Made by a program: the position numbers and the translations under genes | Notes under the pieces: generated by a model | What the model was told of the DNA's origin: nothing | Database searches by the model: none | The model's input: the letters and a program-made list of their open reading frames with translations, nothing else | Shown: positions 7,232 through 16,000 of the stretch, piece after piece | How the letters are laid out: each line of letters starts with the position of its first letter | How positions within the stretch are numbered: the stretch's first letter is position 1 | From: Paenibacillus campinasensis | Lineage (GTDB): Bacteria > Bacillota > Bacilli > Paenibacillales > Paenibacillaceae | Direction of reading: 5' to 3' | Assembly: GCF_002272015.1 (NCBI RefSeq) | Contig: NZ_NPBY01000027.1 | Location: 62,001 to 126,000, forward strand | Length of the DNA stretch: 64,000 nt

Positions 7232-8395
7232 CTAGGTCGAAATCGGCTGATCAGCCGGGCGAATGCGCTCTACCGGGCGCCGCTGGTTCGGCAGCAGCAT
7301 CAGCACAACCATAAGCAGGACGAAGGCGATGAAATAAGGAGAGATGAATGCGCGCAGCTGACCGGCTGCAATCGGACCGGCAAACGATCCAAGTGACATC
7401 GCAATCGATTGATACGAGAAGACACGGCCGAGCCTCGTCCCGCCGCTAAGCTCAATAAAGAGTGAGGATAGTGCCGGAAACAAGATGCCTTTGCAAAGGC
7501 CGAGAATGAACAGGATAGCTGTAAGCGGGATCTGCCCGATACCGGCCAAGGCATAGAAGCACAGCGCGAACCCAAGCATGCCGAAAGCGACACGGGGATA
7601 AGGCTCATACCGGTTCAGAAACAGCATGCACAGCGTGATCAGCGCTCCGAGGCTGACAACCGAGAACAGAAGGCCGGTGGACAGAATGCTCGCTTTCCCG
7701 CTCTCTCGCAGCGGAATTTCAAAAAAGAGGATGCCCTGAGAGCAAGCGATGGCAAAAGGGAGCAAATATAGACGAAGACTGAAGGGAAGACGCGCATCAG
7801 TCTCCTTCTTGTCCCCGGTTTCGGGGCTGGCCGAGTTGGCTGGAACGGGGGCTCTCTTCGGCAGGCTTAGATAAGCCATAAGTCCGGTGAGGATCAGCAG
7901 CCAGCCGAGGCTTTGAAAGGTGCCGGAGAAGCCGGTGTTGGCTACGATAAAGGCGCCTGCAGCAGGGGAGAGCACAGAGGCCAGCGTATGGATGACGCCG
8001 TGGCCGGACATGTACTTGCCCTGCGTTACCGGATCCCGGGACAGGGAGGCCAGGAGCGCAAGACAGGCCGGCGACAGGAAGGCGAGCACAAAGCCGCTGA
8101 TGGAACGCAGGACGAGGAGCTGCCAGGGCCACTGGACATGTGCCTGCAGCAGAAGCACAATGCCGGCCGCTGTCAGGCTGAAGATGATGTAGCGTCTGCT
8201 GCCATGGCGGTCAATGAGGCCGCCGGCAATCAGATTGCCCGGCAGATGGGTGAGTGCATAGATGCCCATCATCCATCCGATAAAGGCCGGCGCTGCGCCA
8301 AGGGATATGGCGAACGGCGTCAATACGGGATACTGTGCGTGAAGATCAAAAAAGGCCAGGAACAAAAACATATAGAGCCATAATGCAGTTTTCAA
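7232..8395 (-). CDS. MFS transporter
   Basis: 387-residue major facilitator superfamily membrane protein with about 12 hydrophobic helices. The signature loop between helices 2 and 3 reads GGLIDRHGSRR near residue 58, and a Pro/Asp/Lys-rich cytoplasmic loop near 185-200 splits the two halves. Substrate is unknown; drug or small-metabolite efflux is typical of this size class. Start is TTG at 8395, fixed by GGAGGTG five bases upstream. It is divergent from the membrane-protein operon starting at 8571. Confidence 0.85.
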   Translation of the reverse strand: MKTALWLYMFLFLAFFDLHAQYPVLTPFAISLGAAPAFIGWMMGIYALTHLPGNLIAGGLIDRHGSRRYIIFSLTAAGIVLLLQAHVQWPWQLLVLRSISGFVLAFLSPACLALLASLSRDPVTQGKYMSGHGVIHTLASVLSPAAGAFIVANTGFSGTFQSLGWLLILTGLMAYLSLPKRAPVPANSASPETGDKKETDARLPFSLRLYLLPFAIACSQGILFFEIPLRESGKASILSTGLLFSVVSLGALITLCMLFLNRYEPYPRVAFGMLGFALCFYALAGIGQIPLTAILFILGLCKGILFPALSSLFIELSGGTRLGRVFSYQSIAMSLGSFAGPIAAGQLRAFISPYFIAFVLLMVVLMLLPNQRRPVERIRPADQPIST

Positions 8396-8487
8396 GACGG
8401 CACCTCCAACCCGGCAAAAGATGTTATGTTACTACTTGTACGTTGGAATGGGCAAGCTTATACCTTTTCAATGTCCGGGAGGGTTGG

Positions 8488-8517
8488 CTGACAGAGCAAC
8501 TGGGAATCATGTATAAT
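8488..8517 (+). promoter_or_regulatory. Sigma-A-type promoter of the membrane/transglutaminase operon
   Basis: CTGACA (8488-8493), 18 bases, perfect TATAAT (8512-8517), 53 bases before the first gene. Confidence 0.6.
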
Positions 8518-8570
8518 TAACAAGGGCGGCCCGTGTGAGCTGTCTGAAGAGTCTACGGGAGTGAAGGATT

Positions 8571-9023
8571 ATGAATACGGAAGTGTGGATAGAGTTTCTG
8601 AAGCAAAACTGGCTCGTCATTGTCATCGCCCTGATCGTATTGTTTGTTGTTCTCAATGTGGTGAGGACGGTTGTCAAATGGGCCCTCGCTGTGCTGATCA
8701 TTGCAGGTTTGCTGATTTACAGCGGCATTTCGCTTGATCAGATCAAGGATGTCGTGTCTACGGTGACCGATGAGACCATCGACACCGTGAAGACGGAGGC
8801 ACTGAATATGATGATGAAAGAAGCGCAAGAAGCTACGTATGTTAGCAACGGCGACGGCAGCTTCTCCATTACGGCCCCGAATTTGCAGCTTAAGGGGGAG
8901 TCCGGCTCCAATGAAGTTGAAGTGACTTTCAGAGGGGTTCCTGTGGGCAAATGGGAAATGAATGACACCATTCGCAGCTATATTGACAGCGCCAGAAATA
9001 ACACCGGGTCCAATCAAGGCTGA
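8571..9023 (+). CDS. Membrane-anchored protein of unknown function, 150 aa
   Basis: Two closely packed hydrophobic segments (residues 13-30 and 36-51) are followed by a soluble domain of about 95 residues with an amphipathic helix (55-85) and a beta-rich end (SFSITAPNLQL, VEVTFRGVPVG). I know no named family. It is the first gene of a probable two-gene operon: the next gene begins 105 bases later on the same strand and encodes a CvpA-like/transglutaminase fusion. The pair may act together at the membrane. The ATG at 8571 has AAGGA a few bases upstream. Confidence 0.75.
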   Translation: MNTEVWIEFLKQNWLVIVIALIVLFVVLNVVRTVVKWALAVLIIAGLLIYSGISLDQIKDVVSTVTDETIDTVKTEALNMMMKEAQEATYVSNGDGSFSITAPNLQLKGESGSNEVEVTFRGVPVGKWEMNDTIRSYIDSARNNTGSNQG

Positions 9024-9128
9024 CAGAAATACGGAAGATGGTTCGTCTCGGCTTGAATGGCAACGATCGACTAGGTGCAGAACTCTTCCTCGTATACCAA
9101 CAATGACATCATCCGGGAGGGGAGGATT

Positions 9129-10286
9129 ATGCCCATGATGACAGAATGGTTGAATAGTTTGAAAGAGGGCAACGGGATTACGGTTCTGTTGCTCCTGGTT
9201 ATATTGTTCTCGATATTTCAGGGCTGGAATCGCGGCGCTTCGCGATCAGCCGGAAAGCTCGTTCATTTTGTGGGGGATGCGCTTCTTCGTTTGATTGCGC
9301 TCGCTATCTCTGTGCCGTTTACGTTGTGGCTGTCCCCGAAAGCCGGGGACTGGCTTACGAAGCTTGGCAGCTCGCTACCAGACCGGGAGTTGAAGCTGTG
9401 GGAGCAGATGTACTATACGGCAGTAAGATCGATCGCGGACTTCCCGCTGCTTCGGTTTGCACTGCTGTTCATCATCGGTTACGGGCTGGTCGGCTTCATG
9501 CTCCGTCTGCTGGCTGCGATGACGCTTGGCAGCCGGATCAGCTTGTTCGGCCCGGGACGGGATTCTTCCGCATCGCTGCTCAGCCGATTGGCCGGAGCGG
9601 GCATCGGGGGCGTCATCGGAGCCGCTCGCAGCATCATCCTGATTGCGATTTTGTTCATTTGGGTCAGCTTGAATCCCGACAACGGCTTCAGCCGTTATGT
9701 CGAGGCCTCCCCGGTCTACAAGCAGGGAGCGCAAGCGGTGATTGAGCCTCTGTCAGGGACGATCGTCCGCGAGAGATTGCCGGTCTTCACGCAATCGGTT
9801 CAGGAAGAGCTGAACGGAATCATTCAGCGGAAGTATGAGGTCATCGATCACCAGATACCGGAGGGCATTGAGCAAACGGCTTCCCATATCGTGGAGGGAG
9901 CTGAGACCGATGAGGAGAAAGCGCGCAGGCTGTATGACTGGGTCGGCACCCGCATCGCTTATGATCATGAGAAGGTGCGCTTGTACGAAGAGCATCGCAT
10001 CTGGAAGGAACAGACACCGGAGGATACCTACAATACCCGGCTTGGTGTCTGCATCGATTATGCCCGCCTGTACGCCATGATGGCCCGCTCGCAGGATTTG
10101 GATGTGCGAGTTGTGACCGGGCGGGGGTATAATGGTCAGGGCGGCTATGGCCCGCACGCCTGGAATGAAGTATACCTCAGCGAGGAAGGACGATGGGTTC
10201 CGCTTGATCCTACCTGGGCACAGAGCGGTGACTGGTTCAACCCGCCGCGCTTCAACGAAACGCATATCAAGGAGCAGGTCTTCTAG
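9129..10286 (+). CDS. CvpA-like membrane domain fused to a transglutaminase domain
   Basis: 385 residues in two parts. Residues 1-185 hold four hydrophobic helices (about 17-32, 50-70, 105-128, 155-180) with the small-residue turn GAGIGGVIGAARS that resembles CvpA-type proteins. Residues 255-370 form a transglutaminase-like domain with the expected triad C308 (GVCIDYA), H343 (PHAWNEVY) and D360 (LDPTW). Such domains act as cysteine proteases or protein cross-linkers. The domain probably faces outside, but topology is uncertain. Start could also be ATG 9135 or 9138; two GGAGG stretches precede. A terminator follows at once. Confidence 0.85.
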   Translation: MPMMTEWLNSLKEGNGITVLLLLVILFSIFQGWNRGASRSAGKLVHFVGDALLRLIALAISVPFTLWLSPKAGDWLTKLGSSLPDRELKLWEQMYYTAVRSIADFPLLRFALLFIIGYGLVGFMLRLLAAMTLGSRISLFGPGRDSSASLLSRLAGAGIGGVIGAARSIILIAILFIWVSLNPDNGFSRYVEASPVYKQGAQAVIEPLSGTIVRERLPVFTQSVQEELNGIIQRKYEVIDHQIPEGIEQTASHIVEGAETDEEKARRLYDWVGTRIAYDHEKVRLYEEHRIWKEQTPEDTYNTRLGVCIDYARLYAMMARSQDLDVRVVTGRGYNGQGGYGPHAWNEVYLSEEGRWVPLDPTWAQSGDWFNPPRFNETHIKEQVF

Positions 10287-10319
10287 AGGGCCGAGGCTTC
10301 GTTAATCATTAAGCTTTAG

Positions 10320-10350
10320 AGGCGGGCTTTCGGGTGAAAGTCCGCCTTTC
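10320..10350 (+). terminator. Intrinsic terminator of the transglutaminase operon
   Basis: AGGCGGGCTTTC (10320-10331) pairs with GAAAGTCCGCCT (10336-10347), one G-U pair, followed by TTCC. Confidence 0.75.
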
Positions 10351-10430
10351 CTAGGTTCTCCGGATGAAGCGGCTTATCATTTTGTGTTAATATGAATTTA
10401 TGTGATTGGGATAAAGGGGAGAAGCTTAAA

Positions 10431-12500
10431 GTGAAAGGGTTTAAGCCGGACAACAAACAGAACGAAGGGGAATCCAGCAATCAGTTTAATTTGCGGATCA
10501 ATGTGTTTTTCTTCAGTACATTCATTCTATTTTGTATCATTATCGTTCGATTGGCGATTCTCCAATTTGTAGAGGGGCCTCAGCTTCAGGGACAGGAAAC
10601 CGGCGGCCAGTCAAGAAGCTTCCCGCTTCAGCCGATCCGGGGAAGCATCGTGGATGCCTCCGGTACGCCGCTTGCTTATTCGACAGCTTCTCAATCGCTG
10701 TATATTACGCTGCTGAAGGATTACAGTTCTTCGGAGAGAGGGCAGCAGAATCGGCCTGAGATCGAAGAAGTGGCCGAGCAAATGGTCAAGGTATTTGATG
10801 AGTACGGGGACCCGGATGGGGAGCAGATGACCGTTGATGATGTCATCAAAGCGATGGACCTGGAGTTTAACAAGCAGCCCGGGTATGAGCCGCGACGGAT
10901 CAAGAGCAATCTGACGCCTGAGGAAGTGGCGTATTTTCTGGAGCACAAAAATATATTTGCTGGCGTAGAGGTAGTGGAAGAAAGCTCGCGCCATTACAAT
11001 ACGGACCGCATTGCGGTACAGACCATCGGTTATTTACGGGAGTTTAAAGGGACTAAGGATCTGAACAAATATAAGGAGATCGATGAGCAGAACCGAACCC
11101 AGGAGGATCCGGGGCTGATCTATACCGAGCAGGAGAAGGTCGGTGTAGATGGACTCGAAATGATGTTCCAGGAGGAGCTTCGCGGTAAGAATGGCTACAT
11201 CAGCATTCCGATCAATCCGCAAAATATGGCGGAAGGCGTGCCAACGATGGTGCCGCCGGAGAAAGGCTACAATGTCCACTCTACGATCCACAAGGATATT
11301 CAGCTGGCAGCACAGGAGGCGATCCTGGAGCAGCTGCAATGGCTGCACACCAATCCGGTCTCCGGCAAGCTTCACAGGGATGCGCTGACCGGTTACGCAG
11401 TCGCTATGGAGGTCGATACCGGAAACATCGTGGCGATGGCAAGCATGCCGGACTATGATCCGAACGTGTGGGAGAACGGATCGGACGATTGGGAGTCGGT
11501 CATGAAGTATTACCGCAACGGTACGATTTCGCCATACAGCTCCGGCAGATCAGGCAATAATCTGGAATCTGTGCTGCTGCTCGGTTCCACCGTCAAGCCG
11601 CTCAGCGTGCTGATTGGATTGAACGAGAATCTGTTTGGCGTGAATGAATACTATCCGGACATCGGATATGCCCAGATCGGGAAAGACCCGCGTCAAATCC
11701 GAAACTCGGGAAGCCGGGCGTTCGGTTCGCTGAATGCAATAACCGCCATTCAGAACTCCTCTAATGCCTATATGATCGATATGGTGGCAGAACGGCTGTT
11801 TGGCAAATACGGTTCCAAAGGTCTTGATGTATGGAATGACTATATGGAAGCCTTTGGCCTTGGCGTCTCGACAGGCTCTGGTCTTCCGAATGAGTTCCTG
11901 GGCCGGAAGGAATACAACAATGTAGAGCAGATGGGTAGCTCGCTGGCGTCGCTGGCCTTCTCATCCTTCGGTCAAGGGGGCAAGTATACCACGCTGCAGC
12001 TGGCTCAATACGCCGCAACTCTGGCAAACCGAGGCGAGCGGATCAAGCCGCAGCTGGCGACGGAGATTGTTGACCATAACGGCAATGTCGTGAAGAAGTT
12101 CGAACGGGAAGTTCTGAACAAGATGGAATTTTCGAAGGAACACTGGGATGCGGTCATTAAAGGCATGAACACGCAGGGTCTGCGGGCATTTGATGATTTC
12201 AGGTACGATTTTGCCAGAAAAACCGGTACGTCCGAGCAGGATATTTACATTAATGGAACGCGCAAACGGGTGGATAACGGTGTGTTTATCGCTTTTGCAC
12301 CGCGTGAGAATCCGAAGCTGGCGGTAGCTGTAGTTATACCGGAGGGCGGATTCGGCTCCCAGAGCGCTGCGCCGATCGCGCGCAAAATATTCGACGCCTA
12401 TGATGAAATCTACGGGCTCGACGGAACACCGCATCCGAAGCAAGACCTAGAAACGGAGCAGGAGGATGGAGAGCAGGGTGAGGGCGGGGAGAACCAGTAA
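10431..12500 (+). CDS. Class B penicillin-binding protein (transpeptidase)
   Basis: 689-residue bitopic peptidoglycan transpeptidase. A short cytoplasmic tail and one membrane helix (about 24-45) are followed by a dimerisation domain and the penicillin-binding domain. All three active-site motifs are visible: STVK with Ser386, SSN in IQNSSNAYM near 440, and KTGT near 596. The acidic C-terminal tail is rich in Glu and Gly. Length and order fit the PBP2/PbpA elongation group, but SpoVD-like or PbpH-like roles cannot be excluded. GTG at 10431 is preferred because AAGGGGAGAAG precedes it; an ATG at 10392 has no ribosome site. Confidence 0.9.
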   Translation: MKGFKPDNKQNEGESSNQFNLRINVFFFSTFILFCIIIVRLAILQFVEGPQLQGQETGGQSRSFPLQPIRGSIVDASGTPLAYSTASQSLYITLLKDYSSSERGQQNRPEIEEVAEQMVKVFDEYGDPDGEQMTVDDVIKAMDLEFNKQPGYEPRRIKSNLTPEEVAYFLEHKNIFAGVEVVEESSRHYNTDRIAVQTIGYLREFKGTKDLNKYKEIDEQNRTQEDPGLIYTEQEKVGVDGLEMMFQEELRGKNGYISIPINPQNMAEGVPTMVPPEKGYNVHSTIHKDIQLAAQEAILEQLQWLHTNPVSGKLHRDALTGYAVAMEVDTGNIVAMASMPDYDPNVWENGSDDWESVMKYYRNGTISPYSSGRSGNNLESVLLLGSTVKPLSVLIGLNENLFGVNEYYPDIGYAQIGKDPRQIRNSGSRAFGSLNAITAIQNSSNAYMIDMVAERLFGKYGSKGLDVWNDYMEAFGLGVSTGSGLPNEFLGRKEYNNVEQMGSSLASLAFSSFGQGGKYTTLQLAQYAATLANRGERIKPQLATEIVDHNGNVVKKFEREVLNKMEFSKEHWDAVIKGMNTQGLRAFDDFRYDFARKTGTSEQDIYINGTRKRVDNGVFIAFAPRENPKLAVAVVIPEGGFGSQSAAPIARKIFDAYDEIYGLDGTPHPKQDLETEQEDGEQGEGGENQ

Positions 12501-12539
12501 GCCATAATCGGGGGAGCTCCCGCCGCCTCTGTGCTGAAT

Positions 12540-12579
12540 AGACAGGCCGTGGGGAGCCTATCCCTGTGGCCTGTCTTTT
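12540..12579 (+). terminator. Intrinsic terminator of the penicillin-binding protein gene
   Basis: AGACAGGCC pairs with GGCCTGTCT, with an inner GGGA/TCCC stem, followed by TTTTG. Confidence 0.85.
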
Positions 12580-12775
12580 GTTATGGTGAAACGAAATACA
12601 CCTCCGGAACGTATATGCACAAGGTATGACTGAGACTGCCTGCTGGGGATGTCTGCCGATCTTTTTTGCTTCCTATTTATTTGTGGTAAAATGTCGTTAT
12701 GTTTATGCGTGAGCTATAAAAGGTGTGGGATCGAACGCACCAGATCATGTTTGGAGAAACCAAGGGGGATGAACC

Positions 12776-13522
12776 ATGGATTATAAATACCGGCTGCTGG
12801 CCTTGGACATGGATGGAACACTGCTTCAGGACAATCATGAAATCTCTGACGAGACGGTGAAATGGATCAAGGAGGCGGTCCGCCGCGGCATCTATGTATG
12901 CCTGTCCACCGGCCGGCCGTTCAAGGATGCATATCCTTACGCGAAACAGCTGGAGCTGATGACGCCGATGGTGACGGTGAACGGGAGCGAAGTATGGCGG
13001 GCGCCGTATGAGCTTCACCGCCGTGCGCTGCTCGACAGCAAGCTGGTGAAGCAGATGCATGAGCTGGCAGTGGAGACGGGCGCATGGTTCTGGGCCTACA
13101 CCGTTGACCGGCTTTACAATGACACTCACTGGATTGATGATGTGGAGGGCCAGGAATGGCTGAAGTTTGGGTATACGACCGAGGATGATGAGGTCCGGCA
13201 TCGGATTCTGATGTCCTTGCAGGATATGGGCGGACTGGAAATCACCAATTCCTCGCCGTATAACCTGGAGATTAACCCGATGGGCGTCAACAAAGCGACG
13301 GGCATCAGGCAGGTGTGCGAGCTGCTGGGCATTGAGATGTCCCAGGTCGTTGCCGTTGGCGACAGCTTGAACGATCTGGCGGTGATACAGCAGGCCGGAC
13401 TCGGTGTGGCGATGGGCAATGCCCAACAGACCGTGAAGGATGAGGCGGATCTGGTCGTGTCCAGCAACAACGAGGACGGCATTGTCGAGGTGATCCGGGA
13501 TCATATTTTGATCGAAGGGTGA
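12776..13522 (+). CDS. Cof-type HAD phosphatase
   Basis: 248-residue haloacid-dehalogenase hydrolase of the Cof (IIB cap) type, acting on small phosphorylated metabolites. The catalytic pair is D11 and D13 in LDMDGT, motif II is STGRP near residue 44, the Lys motif is NKATGI near 170, and the metal-binding end is AVGDSLNDLAVI near 197. The ATG has AAGGGGG upstream. The stop codon is four bases before the DUF456 gene, so the two are translationally close and form an operon. Its physiological substrate is unknown. Confidence 0.9.
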   Translation: MDYKYRLLALDMDGTLLQDNHEISDETVKWIKEAVRRGIYVCLSTGRPFKDAYPYAKQLELMTPMVTVNGSEVWRAPYELHRRALLDSKLVKQMHELAVETGAWFWAYTVDRLYNDTHWIDDVEGQEWLKFGYTTEDDEVRHRILMSLQDMGGLEITNSSPYNLEINPMGVNKATGIRQVCELLGIEMSQVVAVGDSLNDLAVIQQAGLGVAMGNAQQTVKDEADLVVSSNNEDGIVEVIRDHILIEG

Positions 13523-13526
13523 GGTT

Positions 13527-14006
13527 ATGGACATATTAGGCTGGTTTATCGTGATCGCTCTGTTTGTCATCGGTATGGCCGGAGCGATCTATCCAATATT
13601 GCCCGGGGTGCTCGCCATCTATTTTGCACTGTTTGTGTACGGGTGGTTCTTCTCGTTTGCAGATTACACGTTATGGTTCTGGATCATCCAGACCTTGATT
13701 CTGGTCGTGCTGTTTATCGCTGATTATGCGGTGAATGCCTGGGGTGTCAAGAAGCTTGGCGGCTCGAAGGCCTCCATATGGGGCAGTACGATCGGACTCA
13801 TTATCGGGCCGTTTGTCATTCCGGCGTTCGGTCTGATCATCGGCCCGTTTCTGGGGGCGCTGATCGGGGAGATGCTGACCGGTTCCTCGCCGGGCAAGTC
13901 GCTCAAGGTTGGAATGGGCTCTGTACTGGGACTGTTCAGCAGCGTGCTGGTGAAGGTGATCTTGCAGCTGGCGATGATTATTATTTTCTTTATCTGGGTT
14001 TTCTAA
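13527..14006 (+). CDS. DUF456 family membrane protein
   Basis: 159-residue integral membrane protein with about five hydrophobic segments and two Gly/Pro-rich repeats (IIGPFVIPAFGLIIGPFLGALIGE shared out over residues 92-115) typical of DUF456. Function is unknown in this family; Gly-zipper packing is suggested. The ATG follows GAAGGGTGAGG, part of which is the HAD gene's stop codon, so translation is probably coupled. No terminator is seen before the flippase gene 130 bases on. Confidence 0.85.
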   Translation: MDILGWFIVIALFVIGMAGAIYPILPGVLAIYFALFVYGWFFSFADYTLWFWIIQTLILVVLFIADYAVNAWGVKKLGGSKASIWGSTIGLIIGPFVIPAFGLIIGPFLGALIGEMLTGSSPGKSLKVGMGSVLGLFSSVLVKVILQLAMIIIFFIWVF

Positions 14007-14139
14007 ATAACAGTCCCTTAGGGCCGGCAATTGATTGAAGAACGGCATGGTCACACTTTGCTTTAGAACGGGTGGCAGATGATCGGCGCATGGTTGCTGA
14101 GCTGACGGGATGCTTTTTTGGGGAAAGAAGGGTAGACAC

Positions 14140-15765
14140 TTGTCGAAGAAGGAAACGTTTATTAAAGGAACCATCATTCTGGCCGTGGCTGCTCTGGTGG
14201 CGCGCGTGCTGGGCATCGCGCAGCGCGTGCCGCTTGAGCACATGCTGAACGATGTGGGACAGGCCTCATTCAATTTTGCCAATACGTTATATTTGATGCT
14301 GTTAACTGTAGCTACAGCGGGCATACCGAGCACGCTCAGCAAAATGATTTCCGAGCGCCACGCCTTGAACAAGCCTGCCGAGGCCCGGCGGGTATATCAG
14401 GCTGCGCTTTTGTTCGCAGCCGCAGCAGGCGTGATCATCACGGTGCTGCTCTATTTCGCAGCGCCGTATTACGCCACTTATGTGGCCGAGCTTCCGGAAG
14501 CGGCCCCGGCGATTCAGGCGCTGGCGCCGGCGCTGCTGCTGTTCCCGGCGATCGCGATGATGCGCGGCTACTTCCAGGGCCGCAACAATATGACGGCCGG
14601 CGGGCTGTCGCAGATCGTGGAGCAGATTGCGCGGGTCGTTACCGCTATCGGTCTGGCTTACATTTTGCTTCGCATGGGGTATGATGACAAGTGGGTTGCG
14701 GCTGGGGCATCCTTCGGGGGCGTGCTGGGCAGCATCGGGGCGTTTGCGGTCATGTTGTATTTTGCAGCCAAGCTCCGCCGCACGGACCGGGAGGCCCATA
14801 TGCCGCCGGCTGACCGCTCGATCCCGCTGAGGGGAATCTACAAGGCGATATTCACCTTGTCCATTCCGATTGTGCTGTCATCGATGGCGGTGCCAGCGGT
14901 CAATTTCATCGACAATTCCATCGTCAAGCCGCTGCTTACCGGGCCGATTGGTGCGGAAGCGGCAACGGCAGCGCTGGCGGTGCTCGGCACGCGGGCACAG
15001 AGCGTGGCCGGCATTCCGCCGATTCTGGCCATCGCCCTAAGCACCTCGCTCATTCCGATCATCTCCGCAGCGTATGCGCGAAAGGATCAGGAGCATCTGG
15101 AGCAGCAGGTGACGATGGCGATGCGGGTCGCGATCATGACCGGCATGCCGGTTGTGATTGCGCTGTGTACGGCAGCATACTCCATTAACGGTCTTCTGTT
15201 CAGTAATCTGGAGGGAACCGGTATCATTGCGTTTCTGACATTTGGCACCATCCTTCAGATCACGATGATGACCACGAACTCGATTCTGCTTGGCATCGGC
15301 AAAGCGAAGCTATCCATGGTCCATGTCATGATTGGAGTGGTGGTCAAGCTGGCCGCAAGCTTCCTGCTGGCCCCGCTGTTTGGCATTTACGGCATTATCG
15401 GCGGCACCGCGATATGCTTCCTCGTGATCACAGCACTTAATCTTCGCTCGATCAAAGCGATTGTTGCGTTCTCCATGCTCGGAAAACGCTGGGTCGGCTT
15501 CGCGCTGACGGTGCTGGCCTCCGGGCTGGTCGGCTACGGCCTCAACCAGGCGGGCATTCAGCTGGTGCATGTGATGCCGAGCCGCTTGGCATTCCTGATA
15601 ACCTGCCTCATCGTCGGCGTAGCCGTGGTGGTGGTGTATTTGGTGCTCATGGTGATGTTTGGCGTGCTGCGTCAATCCGAGCTTGCCAGCTATCCGCGTC
15701 CGTTGCAGAAGCTGTTCCGTCCGCTGATGAGACTGCAGCCTGCACGTCTTCGCGAGCGGGGATAA
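14140..15765 (+). CDS. MOP-family flippase (YtgP/SpoVB-like)
   Basis: 541-residue polytopic membrane protein with about 14 helices, of the MATE-like/MOP flippase superfamily. B. subtilis relatives are YtgP (lipid II flippase, MurJ-type) and SpoVB (spore cortex). It starts LSKKETFIKGTIIL and carries the family's RVLGIAQRVPLE near residue 28. It likely moves lipid-linked peptidoglycan or polysaccharide precursors outward. TTG at 14140 is preferred: GAAGGGT precedes it at 7 bases, while an ATG at 14110 lacks a ribosome site. Sequence alone does not decide between MurJ and SpoVB roles. Confidence 0.87.
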   Translation: MSKKETFIKGTIILAVAALVARVLGIAQRVPLEHMLNDVGQASFNFANTLYLMLLTVATAGIPSTLSKMISERHALNKPAEARRVYQAALLFAAAAGVIITVLLYFAAPYYATYVAELPEAAPAIQALAPALLLFPAIAMMRGYFQGRNNMTAGGLSQIVEQIARVVTAIGLAYILLRMGYDDKWVAAGASFGGVLGSIGAFAVMLYFAAKLRRTDREAHMPPADRSIPLRGIYKAIFTLSIPIVLSSMAVPAVNFIDNSIVKPLLTGPIGAEAATAALAVLGTRAQSVAGIPPILAIALSTSLIPIISAAYARKDQEHLEQQVTMAMRVAIMTGMPVVIALCTAAYSINGLLFSNLEGTGIIAFLTFGTILQITMMTTNSILLGIGKAKLSMVHVMIGVVVKLAASFLLAPLFGIYGIIGGTAICFLVITALNLRSIKAIVAFSMLGKRWVGFALTVLASGLVGYGLNQAGIQLVHVMPSRLAFLITCLIVGVAVVVVYLVLMVMFGVLRQSELASYPRPLQKLFRPLMRLQPARLRERG

Positions 15766-15936
15766 CAGGCTGTCCACATCGTTTGATGTGAGGGGTGAAG
15801 ACAAGCCCCGTGTGTTATGTGTCCAGGCATGTCCGATCTTATTCGATCGGAGTCGCTTGCCGAAAGCTTCATGCAGGTCGGATGGCGTACCAGGAAAGTG
15901 CGCTGCGAGTATCTCCGGCTGCAGGAAGTGTGTATG

Positions 15937-15986
15937 AAGCGCCAGGCTCGTCTCCCTTGGTATGGGAGGCGGCCTGGCTTTTTTTT
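15937..15986 (+). terminator. Intrinsic terminator of the flippase gene
   Basis: GCCAGG (15941-15946) with CTCCC pairs with GGGAG and CCTGGC (15973-15978); eight T residues follow. Confidence 0.85.
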
Positions 15987-16000
15987 ATGATTCTAGGTGA

